Shown here piece after piece: positions 1 through 14,600 of a stretch of DNA of 64,000 bases (position 1 is the stretch's first letter; each line of letters begins with the position of its first letter). The DNA comes from Pholis gunnellus (taxonomy: Eukaryota; Chordata; Actinopteri; Perciformes; Pholidae). The notes beneath the pieces were generated by a model. It had not been told where the DNA came from. It did no database searches and saw only the letters and a list, made by a program, of their open reading frames with translations. The position numbers and the translations under genes were made by a program. The stretch lies in assembly GCA_910591455.2 (NCBI GenBank), contig OU342807.1, positions 9,595,930 through 9,659,929 of the forward strand, in the 5' to 3' direction.

Positions 1-676
1 GTAAAATTAACTAATTACTTAAAAATGAATTACTGTACATTTAAATGTTCTTCATGAAGAAGGAGGGGACTATTCTGTAATGGCCCAAAATGAATTGTCC
101 TCCCGAACGCCAGTTTCAACACATTCATCTTATTTCTTCTTTACAAGACAATGAAAACAATTCAGTCATGTCTCTATTTCAGACAGGTTCTTTTACAGTG
201 CTTGTGCCTGGTGTCTAGTTTGTTTCTGTTGGTGAAACTGTCTTATGTGAGGCCAACTAGTGGAGGACAGCTGGGATGAATTCAGTGGTGGCGTCACGGG
301 CAGATGGCTTCCTTGTCTCCTTCATTCTCCTCAGCTCTCCTCCCCACACCCACAGGAGAAAACTAAATCCTTGATTCTTCTTTCTGTTTGCATGGCTGCC
401 TCACTCCCTGCCAGCCTGATGCAGAGGCTGCTTTCCTCTTTGCCTCTCTCTCCCTTTTGCTAGACAGGCATACATACACATAGAGGTACACACTTGCATG
501 TGCACGTATTCTCACAGACAGAGCTGGCACACACTCTCATGTATGTGCACATGCATACATTTATATTTCATAGAGCCTTTTCTCGCCTTCCCTGTCAGCA
601 GACTGTCTCTCTTATCGACTTCTCAGGTTAAAAAAAAAAAAGACGGATGAAACAACGCTTCATCTTTCTGTTGCAG
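1..676. other. Upstream intron sequence
   Basis: No CUB or protease exon could be found here. The first recognisable exon begins at 677 in phase 0, in the middle of a CUB domain, so its 5' half and everything before it must lie left of the window. The segment is intron with short TG/CA-rich runs (about 470-560) and an A-tract near 630. Confidence 0.6.
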
Positions 677-770
677 GTGATCCAACTGTGGTTTGAGGAA
701 TTTGCTTTGGAGGACACCCAGCTCTGCATGTCAGACTTCATCACGCTGAGAGACTCTCTGGGAACCATCG
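677..770 (+). CDS. ovch1: ovch exon: middle of CUB1
   Basis: Acceptor ttgcag and donor at 771; enters in phase 0 and leaves in phase 1. It reads VIQLWFEEFALED and then a Cys followed by SDFITLRDSLGTIG, which is the CUB pattern of hydrophobic strand, acidic pair, Cys and a Asp-centred turn. The first CUB1 half is missing to the left. Confidence 0.85.
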
Positions 771-3700
771 GTACAAATCTCTCATTACAAGTCCAACTTA
801 AGTGGGAAAAGAAAGAAAGAGGGATGGGTGGATGGATGGGTGGATGGATGGGTGGATGGATGGATGGGTGGATGGATGGATGGATGGATGGATGGGTAGA
901 TGGGTGGGTGGATGAACATTAACACACCAGCTCTTTCAGCCTGCAGTGGCAGCTTTGATGTCATGCCCAAATCAGCCCATCCATCCATGGGCAGACTCAG
1001 CTAGTGAGCCACACGGTCCTGCTGGCCCACTGCACACAGCTCCACTTGTGATAACACACCACTGGTTCTCCAACCAAACTGCAGTGTTTAAAGCAGTGCA
1101 AGCAGTGGATCACAAACATCTTTAATTCCTGCTCATATGAGACAATTTTGAAGACGTATCCCCCAAATTGTTTTCTCAAGATTTGTTCAAATAAGGGGGG
1201 CATATTTGTCAAATTAGTAAAAAAAACAGGAGTGGCCAATCAGATTCCTGGGCGGGCAAATTAAAAGCCTCATGATCTTTCTGTAATATTGTATTTTGAA
1301 AATAAACCCTTCTTTTCATTGCAGATGAATAAGCTGTGCATGTCTCTCACAACATCATTTGTGTGGTATTTGTAGGTAAATACTGCGGCTACACCAAACC
1401 GAAGCCGCTGGTGTCACTTACAAACTACTTGAATGTGTACTTTGACACCAATGACAGAAAAACAGACCAAGGTTTCAAGGCTCATTATAAAGCTGTGGCT
1501 CCAACGCTCGCACCAGGTAAGAAGAAATCCATTTCAGCAAGAAAATTGCCTTGGTGCTGACATAATGTTGGATGTCTGTCTTATAGTGCCCTAGAAAGTA
1601 AATGTAATAGAAGTGGGTGCTGGATGAAGAGAGGGGTAGGAGAAGGGAAATGATAGAGGGCATAGGTAGGTGGGGGTGGATAGGTGTATTGCGGGTATCC
1701 TTGAGGTGTCTGTGGAGCTGAAGTGTCCTTCACATCCCTGCTGCCAGAAATAGCCGGAGCTGGTGGCTTTCTCCAAGGTGACCGGGGGGATCTGATGACC
1801 CCGAGCTTCCCACAGCAGAACTACCCGAGTGGAGCACTATACCAGGTACACACAGCAAGGAGACACGAAAGAAAGCAAATGTGACAGCTACACGGTAACT
1901 GTTACTTTTTTTTTTTTTTTTTTACTCTAAGGAAACACTGCTGACCTTTATCTGAGGATGTGAGGTTGTAGTACGTCATATTGCACCGTGTGGTCTGTGC
2001 GACAGAAATAAATATTTAAATCTGAATATAAATGACAAGGAATGTTTTTTACATTACATTATTGATCACATGACTACATGTATGTGTTTGAGTATCGGAA
2101 ATGTTACTGTTTATTTCCTCCTCTGCCAACATTGCATGAATTGTAGAGGTGCTGGTCGCCGGATTTTAAAATGTTGGATAGACCCAGGTATGGACCCTGA
2201 TTCCGGTCCGTATGCTAAGCTAAGCTAGTTGCCTCCTGGCTTTTGCTTGTATACTTTATATACAGACATGTGCTAATAGAAAGTAACTGGCTGAGAACTC
2301 ATGTTGTTCAGGACTGTATAGCTTCTTATGAATGTCATTGATTTCAGCAATGTGTAAAATAGTATATATCAGCTCATCGGGTGATCAGGTGTATTTCTTA
2401 TTTACAGTATGTGATAACAATACTTGATTTAACTGTTACTCTAGCTTGAAAGATAAGTCAATCAGTTTGAGAGTGGTTGCAGGTTGTTTTTAATTTAATT
2501 TAAGGCTACCTCTTTGTTAACATTGGGGTTGTGCCTTTATTAAAGTACACTGACCAGATTAATTCAGGTTTCAGCTGCTGTCACTTATAAATATGTGGAA
2601 ATTATTTCGTGAAATCTATCGATGCAGTAAATGATTTAAGTTTGTCTGCTTGTACTTTATCTTTACGTTGGATCAGTGGAAAATCACGGTGCCTGAAGGC
2701 GAGAGGGTTCGACTCACATTTACTGCCTTTGATCTGGTGCCTGAGGTCTGTGGAGACTTTGTTCAGGTCTACGACGGCCACATGGCCGGCTCCTCTTCAT
2801 TCAGTAAGCATGATAATAAACATGATTCCAGTATCAGTGAGGATTATTAATTATGAATTATTAACAGGAAAAGCTTCTGAGAAAAAAAAAAAGTGCTGTG
2901 CATGTATGAGATTAATACGGGTTTTAAAATATACCACAATATTTTCACACATTAGCACAGATAATGTCAAAGCTGGATGGGCAATTATAAGGCAAGGGGT
3001 TAGAATTTCAGAATAGACTGTGGCCTTTGTTCAACATTAGCAATGTTAACTATGCAGGCCCGTGAATAAAATATGAGCTCAATTAATAGTTTGAGTCTAT
3101 TTTAAACTTAATGAATGTAAGTCTGTCTGCATAGACTTCATTGTTAAAGCAGAAATGATTAATCGTCAATCTTCTAGATGGAAATGTGTTACTGTTCTTG
3201 CTTTTTAACACATATGCATATAATCCATCACAGGTAAATTCTGTGGGAGGACGATGCCAAAGCCAGTGGAGTCCAGTAGCAACACAATGGTGGTCCGCTT
3301 CAAATCGGACAACAGTTTGACTTCTAAAGGATTCAGAGCAACTTACACCAAGACCAGCCTTCCACCTGTTGTTACTACCACCACAACCAAACCCGCCACC
3401 ACCACATCAAGACCCGCCACCACCACACCAAGACCCTCCACCACCACACCCAGACCCTCCACCACACAAACACCTCCACCTCCCACATCTTCGGGTAAGA
3501 ATTCGCTCCAAACTTGTTTGATTTTCCCTCCATGTACACTTAAAATAAACCATCCAGATCTACTAAGAATGCAATGACAAAGTTTCATTACTATTTTTCA
3601 GCCAACCTACCCTGCATGTCTCTATTTTAATTGTATTTGAAATATACAACATCAGATATTTGATTGCCCCACTACCAAATAACAGCATCAATATCCATGT

Positions 3701-5638
3701 TGCTGAACCAGCTTTCCTTAAAAATTGTTTATCACCACCCTTATTTATTTAGTTGACTTCAGAGCTACTTTATCAGAATACCAAATCAGTTATCTTTTGA
3801 GAGTTCATACCGATGTACAACAAACCATAATATAATTTTACAGTATGTGCACAAGGTTAGTTCCTGGCCAATTAGAACTTGTTGATAAGCCTTACATAAC
3901 TTGTACGCCTCCCCGTGCAATCTAATCTAATCAAGTGACAACTCCCCAAAAAAAAGATGAATGCAAGTAGTGGTGCGTAGGAGTGGGGAGATCCCCCTTG
4001 AGTTTTATCTATTCATCACTGTACTAAAGCTATTGGCAGACAGACCGGTTCTCTCCAGTGGCTAATTGAGGTATCAGGTTTGTATCAAAGCAATCTGGGC
4101 CTCATCAATCAAAAAGAAGAGAGAGAATAAACTCTATTAAATGGAGCTTGGGTGCACAGAAAACTCAGCGCTTGTTCTCTGTTATTGGTCAGGAGTTGGT
4201 GGTCCAGATATCCTTCATGGGCGTAAAGGAGTGATCCAGTCCTTGGGTTTCCCAAATCCCTATCCTGCTCATCTAAACAGCTCCTGGAGGATATCTGTGC
4301 CCAAAGGATTCCTGGTCAAACTGCAGATCACTGAAATGGCCATCACAGGAGAGACTGGACAATGCAAGGAGGACAAACTGGTCATCTCAGATAAATACAG
4401 CACATTAGGTGAGCATAACATAATGTTTTACTCTTTTACATTCATTACACTAATGTATGTGTTTGTTATTTTTTTAAATAATTAATGTTTTACACCATAT
4501 CTTTGTGCCTTATAGTGTTTTGACTCCCAAATGCATCTCAGATCATCTTGAGAAAATCTTTGCTTTCTCGGCCACATCTGTATCTCATGACATCTGAATA
4601 GCAGCATGCCACTGTGGAGTTAAGGTTATAAACTCTCCTTTGGGCGATCAGAAACCAAGACAAGCACAGCAAACAAGCAACCCAACAAGCAGTTAAAATG
4701 CCTCTGCTTACAAGATAACCTTGTTGCACCTTGCTAGACTAACAGCTCTGGTGCTACAATATGGCTCAAAATCTGCCCCCTGCTATAAAACCATTGATTA
4801 GGGTCTTCTCTGCAAAGAGCCCAGCAAACTATAAATTACCTCTCCTCATTATTCACTGCAGTGGCAGCAGTGAGGCTGATGCAGCTTTATCTATTGCTGA
4901 GTTCTCAAGGACTAAAGCACTGAGGTACAGGCACACAGATACAGTAGGGGGTGAGAGGGGTGCATCCTGTTATTTTAGGGGAGTTGTGTTTATATGTGAA
5001 ATGCAGAGAGCAATGAAGGTCTGTTTTGAAAACCTGATAAGTCTGAAAAATCAGAAGTATCGAAGATCCCTTAAGTAACTTATAAAAGAAGAACTAACAC
5101 AATATTCCTTTTGCAAATGAAATCGACACACGGGGCAAATATACAGCATCTTGTATTTTAGTAGCATATAGAAACATTACCAGTTCGTGCTATCTAGGGC
5201 TGCTCCCTTTTCGATGACTATCTAAGATTTCTTGAGTCAATTAGTAGATTTTATGTTTTTTGATGCATGACTTATTTTGAAGAAATGTGTTAGTGTTTCA
5301 GCAATCCCATCAATCAACCACTAACCACACCCACAGCACACGGCCTCACACTTACTTACACCCAATAATACTTGCAGTATCATCCGTCTTTGAACCAACC
5401 ACCCTATTCCTGTCTCTACTCTCTCAATTTACCTCCATCTTTTACCTCCGTCCTTCCTCTCCCTCTCCCTTAGGCACACACTGTGGCTACATCCTTCCCC
5501 CTGTGGTGGTCAGTGCCAGTGACACAATATCTGTCACCTTCCAGTCCGACAGTCGCCTCACAGACCGAGGATTCTCTGCCAGGTGGGAAGCTGTGTATGC
5601 TGAGGATATCGCAGGTACCAAGGACTGACACACCACGT

Positions 5639-5687
<49 letters not shown>

Positions 5688-8600
5688 CGGGAGCACACTC
5701 ACACCTGAGGCGCAACTTGCTGAAGCAGCACAACACCTCATAACTAACCATAAAACATCTCAATCATCTGTCACATATCTCTAAAAGAGCAAAGTAATCG
5801 CAGAGTGAACTCAGTGAAAGCACAGGTCAGAGTACAGTTTGAAGTATATATAGTAAGATAAAAACTCCTTTATCTTTGTCTTTATCAGGATTATCAGGCA
5901 CGAAAATGACTTGAGACCCGACACGTGCAGAGGTGAAATAAGTACTTTAGGCTTCTTAGTAAAAGAAGACTTATAATGTATCAATACAGCAATACTGCAA
6001 TGCAAAAAAAGGCTATGTAGTGGCCCTTGATGGTCAAATTGAATAGTGTCGGATAGTCTAATGTAAAAGACTATCAGTCATCATATCATATTTTATTAGC
6101 TGAGTATTTTCTGTAAAATCGTTATCGTAGAAAAAATGAAGTTGAGTTTAATATTTGCCTCCAAATTTAAATAAAGAAAACCTAGAAATGACCATCAACA
6201 CAATTAAAGTACCTGAAAACTATTCTAACATTAGAGGTACAGTGTGTAGTGTTTAGGGGGATCTATTGCCAGAAAGTATGTTGTCATTAGTGTATAATTA
6301 GCTGAAAGTAAGTCGTTATTTTAGAACGAGCCATTTTTATCTGCAAAAGGAGCGGGTCCTCTTCGCGGAGTTTGCCAACATGTTTCTACAGTAGCCCAGA
6401 ACGGACATACCAAACACAGGATCTAAATACGGCCAACCAGGTTTTTGTGTCAGCCACGTAGTTCTTGTCACACGGGGGAAGTTTAAGTCGGTTGCAATCT
6501 GCAGCCTCACGGGAAGTCCTACACACTGGACCTTAAAGTACATGAGTACAGGAGTAAATGTAATTAGTTACTTTCCACCACTGCCCATGTTAATCTCCGG
6601 AAATCCTTCTATGTTACATAACTTTTTTATACTTTCCAAAACTGAGTATATACTGTATATCAGCAACAACTAAATTAATAAAATGGAAATGAGCAGGTCT
6701 AACAGAGAAAGTTCTACTTTAAATGAATGTCTGTTTGCATTTTGTTATGACAAGTTTACCCCTCAGGACTCTCTCTTTTCACAGGCAGATACTGTAGCTT
6801 GTCTACACTTATCTAGGTACGATCACACATAATCCCTCCCTCTTCCTCTTTCAGAAATCCAGGGCTGTGGCATTTCTTCCAAAGAGGAAACGGGAGTTAT
6901 TAAGTCCCAGAACTGGCCTATGTACTACAAAGCTAACGCTGAGTGCATGTGGAACATTGCTTTGCCTTTCGGGAAAGAAATCACACTGACGTTCACCCAC
7001 TTTGACCTTGAAGCCAAAGATTTCCTGACGTCCAAATGCTATGACAACATAGTGGTGTACGAGATCGACAGTGTGACTAATGCGTTGCTTCAAACGCACG
7101 GTAAGTTTGTTTGTGGAACTACATGATCCCGAAACCATTTATATCTATCATAATTATCAATCACATTGAAAAAGCAAGACCCAGCCATGAATCACATTCA
7201 TTTAAATAAAACTGTGTATCTATCTACACTGTTAACGATCACTTTACCAGTAAGTTGTACACTCTCTGTGTCTTTTTTTCACTGTGGACAAATTATTCTT
7301 TTAATACATTTTAGGTCCGTTTTGTGGGACCAAGCTGCCTGGTACCATCCAGACAAAAGGCAGACGGCTGGTGATTCGTTTCCATACAGACCTGTTTACT
7401 GAGTCCAAAGGCTTCAGGGCCTACTGGACAACAAACCCCAGTTTGCCTGCTCCCACTGAGCCACCTGCTCAGCCCAACCCCTGGGACAACATCCCCATAG
7501 GTGGAGTATCTATTTGAGCTTGATACAGCTTGCCACATCTGCATTACACGTCAATGTTAAAAGTATGTTTAAAAGTTCATAGTGATGAAGCTACAGAGAT
7601 TTAACACCCAATTCTGCATAGCTCAGCTCTACGAAGCCACTTAGTCTTTTATTTTTGTTTTTCTGGCTTGCAACTCTCATCAACCTAATTGCTAAACACA
7701 GCAGGCAGCTGTTTTCAGCCCAAAAGCTTTGATAAACTGACGCTGCCCTCTGTTCAGCACCAAACAGCAGACAGAAATAGTTTATTGTTTAAATAGCTGA
7801 TAAACATAGTGGAGACATTAACTGCTTGAATAAAATAACAGAGCTAAAAAGAGAATGAATATTGGACTTAGTTCTGTCACATAAACAGACTTTATAAGGC
7901 AGTTGTATAAAAGAGACAGAATGTTTAATGCAGCTTTAATATAAAGTGCTGAAGCAATTATTTAAGCATTTAAATAATTAATTCAACACAGTTATCAGAT
8001 GACAATGCAATCTAACAAATGCTAGTTTCAGCTTCTAAAATATGAGGATTTGCTACTTTGTATATTATATAATCACTGTAAGCCTGATGTTTGGACACGC
8101 CGGGTAATTTGAAGACATGAGTGAGCATTTCTTCTGAATTAATTTATTCATTGAAAACTAGGCAACAGGCTAAAATATATTGACAATAAAAGTAAGTTGC
8201 AGCCAAAAATATTACCAGATTTCACATCGATGCAGTATACTGTAGTGTGGCCAAGTATTTTTTACAGATGCTGAATGTTTATTTCATTTTTCATTTAGCC
8301 TTACATTTGACCGTTTTAGCTTTTTTTCGATCTCTCCAGCACCGTCTTTGAGTCAGCAGAGCAGTATTTCCCACCAGTCACAATGATCAACATTTAGTTT
8401 CAAACAGCTCCTAATAAGCTGCACAGCTGTCTGTACAGTCATTTGATTCATGCCTCCTTCCATCTTCACCTTTTCTTCATATACCCCCCCCTCCTCTCAT
8501 CTCCCCCTTGCTGCGTCCAGATGTGCAGTAAAACAAGGTGACACTGTGTGCTGAGAACACAATGTAAAGTGGCCGAGCGCTTAACTTTCCTTCTTGGCTT

Positions 8601-11600
8601 GCTGACACCCGATCCTCATTCTTCACCCAGCGATGAGCCCCAGGTGGCCCAGGCGTCTGCCAAACCAATTGCTGAAATACAGTTTTATAGATGGACTATG
8701 CTGCCTCTGGGTTTTTTTTTCACCCAGCCTCCGACTAGCGGTACCCTTTGTGCTGGGCAGAGGAAGACAAATAGAGAGCGAGAGATGAAGGGAAAAAAGT
8801 GGGATAAGAGTGACTGGGACAGTTTAATGTCATTCCTTGGATGACCAAAATGAATGTATATCTTTATGAGTACTGATGTTGTAATCTGGCCTGGAAATGG
8901 TGATTTCAGTTTACTTGTTTGTTTGCAACAGGAGATTGGTGTTATTTTTGCATGAAATTATACTGAATAAATACATAACTGCTCACTAGTAAGCCAAAAG
9001 AAGCGGTGAGGGACAGCAGTGTCAACCTGGCGCGATTGGAAAATTATTTAAAAAATATGAATGAGAGCGAAAGTGCCGGTGATTGAAAGCCACTTCCCTG
9101 CAACACGAGGGCTTATCTGTTAGCTGCAGACATGTACTGTATATTCAGGCTTCGTTTATACACAAACAAAACCACAAACAAATGAATACATGCACAGACA
9201 ACCAGACACAGGATAGATGGCAATGTTTTTTTTTCTTATTATTTCCTAGACTGGTCCGATACATGTGGTAAACCAGCCATTCCTCCTGTTGTTGTGTCAC
9301 GCATTGTGAATGGAGAGGCAGCCAAGCCTCACTCCTGGCCCTGGCAGGTGTCAATGCAGGTGAGAGACTACCGCTAATAAATGTAGAGAATTCACATAAA
9401 GCTTAATTACATCAGAAGTTACTGCGTACAATATCAGTGATTACAAAAGGGAAAATTCCGGTACTTCCAGCAGGTATTGTTTATTCATAATGTGTTATCA
9501 AAGAGTCATTTGTACTATCCTCCTCTGTCCTTTCTATGTCTCATGTTGATAATTGACTGATTGCATTGATATGTATGCTTTCACATGCTGGCATCAGTCA
9601 ATTAGGTGTTTAATGACTTCTTCTCTGCTTGTGGGTGGGTGTTTGTTTCAGGTCTGGCCGGCTAGTCGTCCAGAGCCCACATTCTTCCATACCTGTGGTG
9701 GTACTCTTATTCATAAGAACTGGGTACTTACAGCAGCCCACTGCTTCATAAAGTAAGTGTTCTGTCTCGTCTTTCTCACACACAATTCATTTTTTTGTTA
9801 TAAATGTTCAAGTTGAAGCGGCTAAAGTCATTCGTTTTAAAAATAAGAGCTGAGTCTGGTTTTTACAGCCGTTTAACTAAATTTTTTTTCTGCAGAGTTT
9901 TCTTAAAACCTCCTGGAAGCCCATTTTTTAAATCTCAGAGGGCAGATGTTGGTGTCTGTGCTTTTACCTCAGGCTTGTTATAGTTCTAAAGCAATGCCTT
10001 GTTAGGGATGCCTCAACTCCTTCGCTAATGGTCTAGACTCTAGAGTAGAGAGAGATGCTTGTGCACTATAGTTTTATATATAGTTATATGCTGTGAGCAT
10101 ATAACTATATATATCCTTATATATATATAACTATATATATAAGGATGTACAAGGTTATGAGCCACAGAGAACTCAGAATAGTCTGTCTGTTTTTGTAAAA
10201 CTCAGCGAATAATGGTGCAGTGACAGCGATATGTATCTCGAGGTGGCCTGTGGTTACTGTGAACTGGGAGGTATTATAATTGATTAATCTGCTGATTTCC
10301 TACCCAGCTACGCTGATGAGCTGCAGCGTTGGCGCATGTGCCTTGGCAAACACAACCTGACCTACACAGAGCCGAGTGAACACTGCTTCAATGTGTCTGG
10401 TATCTATCGCCACGAGGGCTTCAAGTATCCCACAGTGCCCACGGTGGAGTTTGACATCGCCTTGATCAGGTTGGACGGGGAGGTGATGCCCAATAATGAG
10501 ATCTCATACGCCTGCCTTCCGTCAGCGGAGGAAGTCCTACCTGGGGGCAAGAAGTGCTACGCCACCGGCTGGGGAGATGAGACTGGTGCTGTTTCTGCTT
10601 CATGTTTAAACTATATATTTTATTCACCGAAGTAATACTGTAATACACCACCTCAAGAGACACTCACCCCTCATAAGTTAAACATTAATTGTTACATAGT
10701 TTGCAAGCCTTCTGTTGGACATAATGTGCAAATACCTATTCAGAGTGTCAAGTTGATGTTTTTTTTATTACAATCTACATTTGTTTCTGTGATTATCAGG
10801 CGATTCAATGAATGCTAAAGTTGCAGAGGCCCTTAACCAGGTTGCCCTGCCTGTTGTGCCATATGACACCTGCAAGAGGATGGATTACTGGTGGTTCCAG
10901 GTCAAGACCTCCATGATCTGCTGTGGTTATACCCTGCCTGATGAGCTCAAGTCTGTCTGTCAGGTAAAACGATTCCTCTAAGGCGACAGAACTCATAGAT
11001 GACATTATCGTTTTACACAATTCTGATCATCAATGATGATGAAAGTCTGTGCACACATGTAACTTTACACAAACAAATGCTGATGGTGTTTTAGATGTTG
11101 ATTTGTGACTTTGACAGGGAGATTCAGGTGGTCCTCTGGTGTGTCAGGATCCCCCCGGTGGTTCTTGGGAAGTTCATGGTATAACAAGCTTTGGTCCTAT
11201 TGGATGTGTTATGAATAAGAAGCCCTCTGTGTTCACCCGCACCTCCGCCTACCTCCCCTGGATCAACAATGTCATCCGCAGAGACATCTACAATGAGCAC
11301 AGTATGAATACAGCTGGTCTACTCTCACGCACTTTGCTCACAAACTAAATATGATATCAAGACAGAATTTATTGCTGGTTTTTACCTTCTGTCCTCCCTT
11401 TAATAGCATCTGGCTGTGGAGGGCCAAAGGACCTGTCTGGCACAGAAGGCACCGTGTCCTCTATGGGTGACCATGGCAGCTACAACAACAAAGCCCGCTG
11501 CCAGTGGAACATCCAGGTGCCACCCGGCAAGCTGGTCCACCTCCATTTCCACAATTTCTCCCTGGAGCAGAGTCAGTTGTGCCTTAATGATAAAGTCAGC

Positions 11601-14600
11601 CTCAGAGACAGAATAGGAAGTCTAGGTGAATATCTGCCTCCTTTTTACTCCACTGCTGAAAATACATTTGCTGAGTCATTTACTGGCGTGATTACTTTGC
11701 TTTATGTTACACCACAGTTTATTAGTACGTGTCATTAATTAAATGTAACTGTTATTTTATTTTAGTCTGAACCACTAATTTCAACCTCACGGTGGTACTA
11801 GAGGGGGGAGTCAGAGAACCACCAAAGTTAGAAGCATTCATCCTCTGGGGACCATGAATGTCTTTACAAAATTGAGTGGTAATCGATCTGATAGAGATAT
11901 TTCAGTCCGGGCCAACGTGGCGGACCGACCCACGTTGGCTTAAAACGTAGCAAAAATATGTCAGTTACCTCTGTGTACATTAATTACCTAAGAAGATGAA
12001 ATAAATAATTGCATCAGCATTATGAGTGCACGGCTTTCCCATTATCTTTTTTTTTTAATGTTTGCCTGCAACTCTCTAAAACAGTGGTTCCAGAGAGCCC
12101 CCCGAGTAATCATGTTGATGTTCGTGCAGAAGTTATTTGCGACACCTTTGGGGGTCCCAAAAGGTCTATAATAGGTGTGTTTTTTACTACGCAGTAAAGG
12201 GACAGATGTAACACACTGACAGGTATATCCCTGAGCCTGCTGCTGTCTCGCTTGTCGTCCTCTGTCTCAGCCTTCAATGGATATATGCGTATATGCCGTG
12301 CATGTATGATATGAAATAAAGATGTCATACACAAGCTCTTAGGACAGAGGTTCCTTAGAGAAGTCAGTCTGACAGTTCTTCATGTTCTTCTCTTCAGGTA
12401 CACACTGCAGTCATGTACCCCCTAAAAACCTGGTGAGTGATGGAGACAGACTTCACATTAGCTTCTCCTCCAACGACAAGGTGGTGGACACGGGTTTCTC
12501 TGCCAGCTGGAAGGCAGTGGACCCTACAGAGGGTAAGACAAGAGAAAGGTGTACCTGACCAGACACTGAGGGAATAGCCTCTAGGCAGAACTAATGTATC
12601 TCCTCTTCTTTCTCCATTTCACTCTCACACACACACACACACACACACACAGGTCCTTGTGGAGGGAGCTTCAGCAGCGCTCAGGGTGAATTCACCTCTC
12701 CTAACTGGCCCAATGACTACCAAGCCCAGTCTGTGTGCACGTGGCGTATCAGCATTCCTTCAGCAAAAAACGTCCATGTAGCCTTCACACACTTTGAGCT
12801 GCAAGCTGCAAACGTATTAGGAAACTGTTTGGACTACGTTGAGATCTTCAATGGTGAAAGCATGACATCACTAGGTTGGTGATTGTACTACAGGTTCTAC
12901 AGGTTTAAAAAAAAAAGAAAAATACAAAAAAGTATTTCCTGTACAGGTTAGAGTCAATTTCTTGTCTCTCCTGCAGGTCGATTCTGCGGCTTTGCCCCTC
13001 CACCCATCATCAACATCCCCAGCAACACAGTCGTCATTCGCTTCCTTAGTAACGGTGCCGATCAACAGAAAGGTTTTCGTGGTTACTGGACCACTGATGA
13101 GAGTGTCATCCCAACTTTACCTCCTCCACCTCCTAACCCATGGGACAACATCACTGTCAGTGAGTGGCGGCCTATTCAAACTCACAGAAGACCTGTCTCT
13201 GACGAGTGTGCGGGGATCTCATTTCAAAATGGAGCTTGGTGAAAAATAAAACTAAAATGTATTTGCTCCGTTCAGAAAAAAAAATGGATCACCGGATTTC
13301 AAAGTTTTAATTGTGTCTGCCATTGACTATACCTGTATAAACACAAGCTGAATGAATCGTAACAAATGAAAGCTTATTTACAGATAATTTAAGTCTTTAT
13401 TTTCTCTTCCCAGACTGGCCAGCAGATTGTGGAAAACCAGCAGTGACACCCAATACAGCCACCCCGAGGGTGGTTAATGGGGAGCAGGCGATCCCCCACT
13501 CCTGGCCCTGGCAAGTCTCCATGCAGGTAATGTCAACTCCTGTTTCTCTGTGTGCATCATTAACAGTCATAGAGGAGAGCTTTTAATCTGTACTAATGTG
13601 CATTTCTCTTTCCCAGGCTTCACCATTCTTTCCCATACCTTACATGCACAGTTGTGGAGGTTCTTTGATTCATGAAGATTGGATCCTAACTGCTGCTCAC
13701 TGTTTCATGTTGTAAGATGCCACTAGAGACACACTTATAGTACATACCATTTCAAAAGCCCCACAGTAAAATGAAGCAGCTACAAGCAATATGTTTACAT
13801 GGCAATGACAATGTGAAAGCAATGTGTCAATACAGACATATTTGTTTTATTTCTATCTTAGCTAACAGCTTGCAAAATAGTCAAGTGAAAATGAAAGTTC
13901 TAATTTTCACCTTCTTTCATGCACCTGCTTCCCAGCCCTCTGAATAATGCCTCCTACTGGCGCATGTGTTTGGGGAAGCACCACATGAACTCCTCCATGG
14001 ACGTTCCCTCAGCAGAGCAATGCTATAATGTGGATGGTATCATCCGCCACAAAGGGTTCGTCTACGAGCAAGATCGCACTGACATCACCAATGACATAGC
14101 CCTGGTGCATTTGGCCCGGCCTGTCAACATGACGAGGGAGGTCAGCCCCATCTGTCTGCCCACACCTGGGGCTGTGATGCCTGCTGGGACGCCCTGCTTT
14201 GTCACCGGCTGGGGAGACGAGAAAGGTAGAAGTGATCATGCATTTCAGTTTCCTGTAGTTTTAATGCTACTCCGGGAACTCGAGATCACTGCAGTTGTGG
14301 AAGTAAATTAATCTTTTATTTGGTGCTTTCACTGTTTTTTATTTAAATTGGAAATTTGCATTATTTTTCATGTGCTGGGTGTGATGAGTATTGTGACCAG
14401 CAGCAGTAATGGGCTTGGTACATTGTGCACTATAATGCTCTATTTCTTTCTGAGGCCTTGGCATGATTGCTAAAGATAAAAACAGTCTATATTGATGTAA
14501 ATGTGTTCATCTCTTGTACAATGACATCAACTTTTACTTTTCACTCATATCTCAGGTAGTAACCTGTTCCCCAAAGTGTCTGAGAAGCTAAACCAGGCAG

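Noticed and set aside
785..988. Antisense and sense open frames over the GGAT array
   Set aside because: Low-complexity translation of a minisatellite; no start context or similarity.
5470..5763. Overlapping open frames around the CA repeat after the CUB3 exon
   Set aside because: They combine a real exon with translated CA repeat (THTHTH, VCVCVC).
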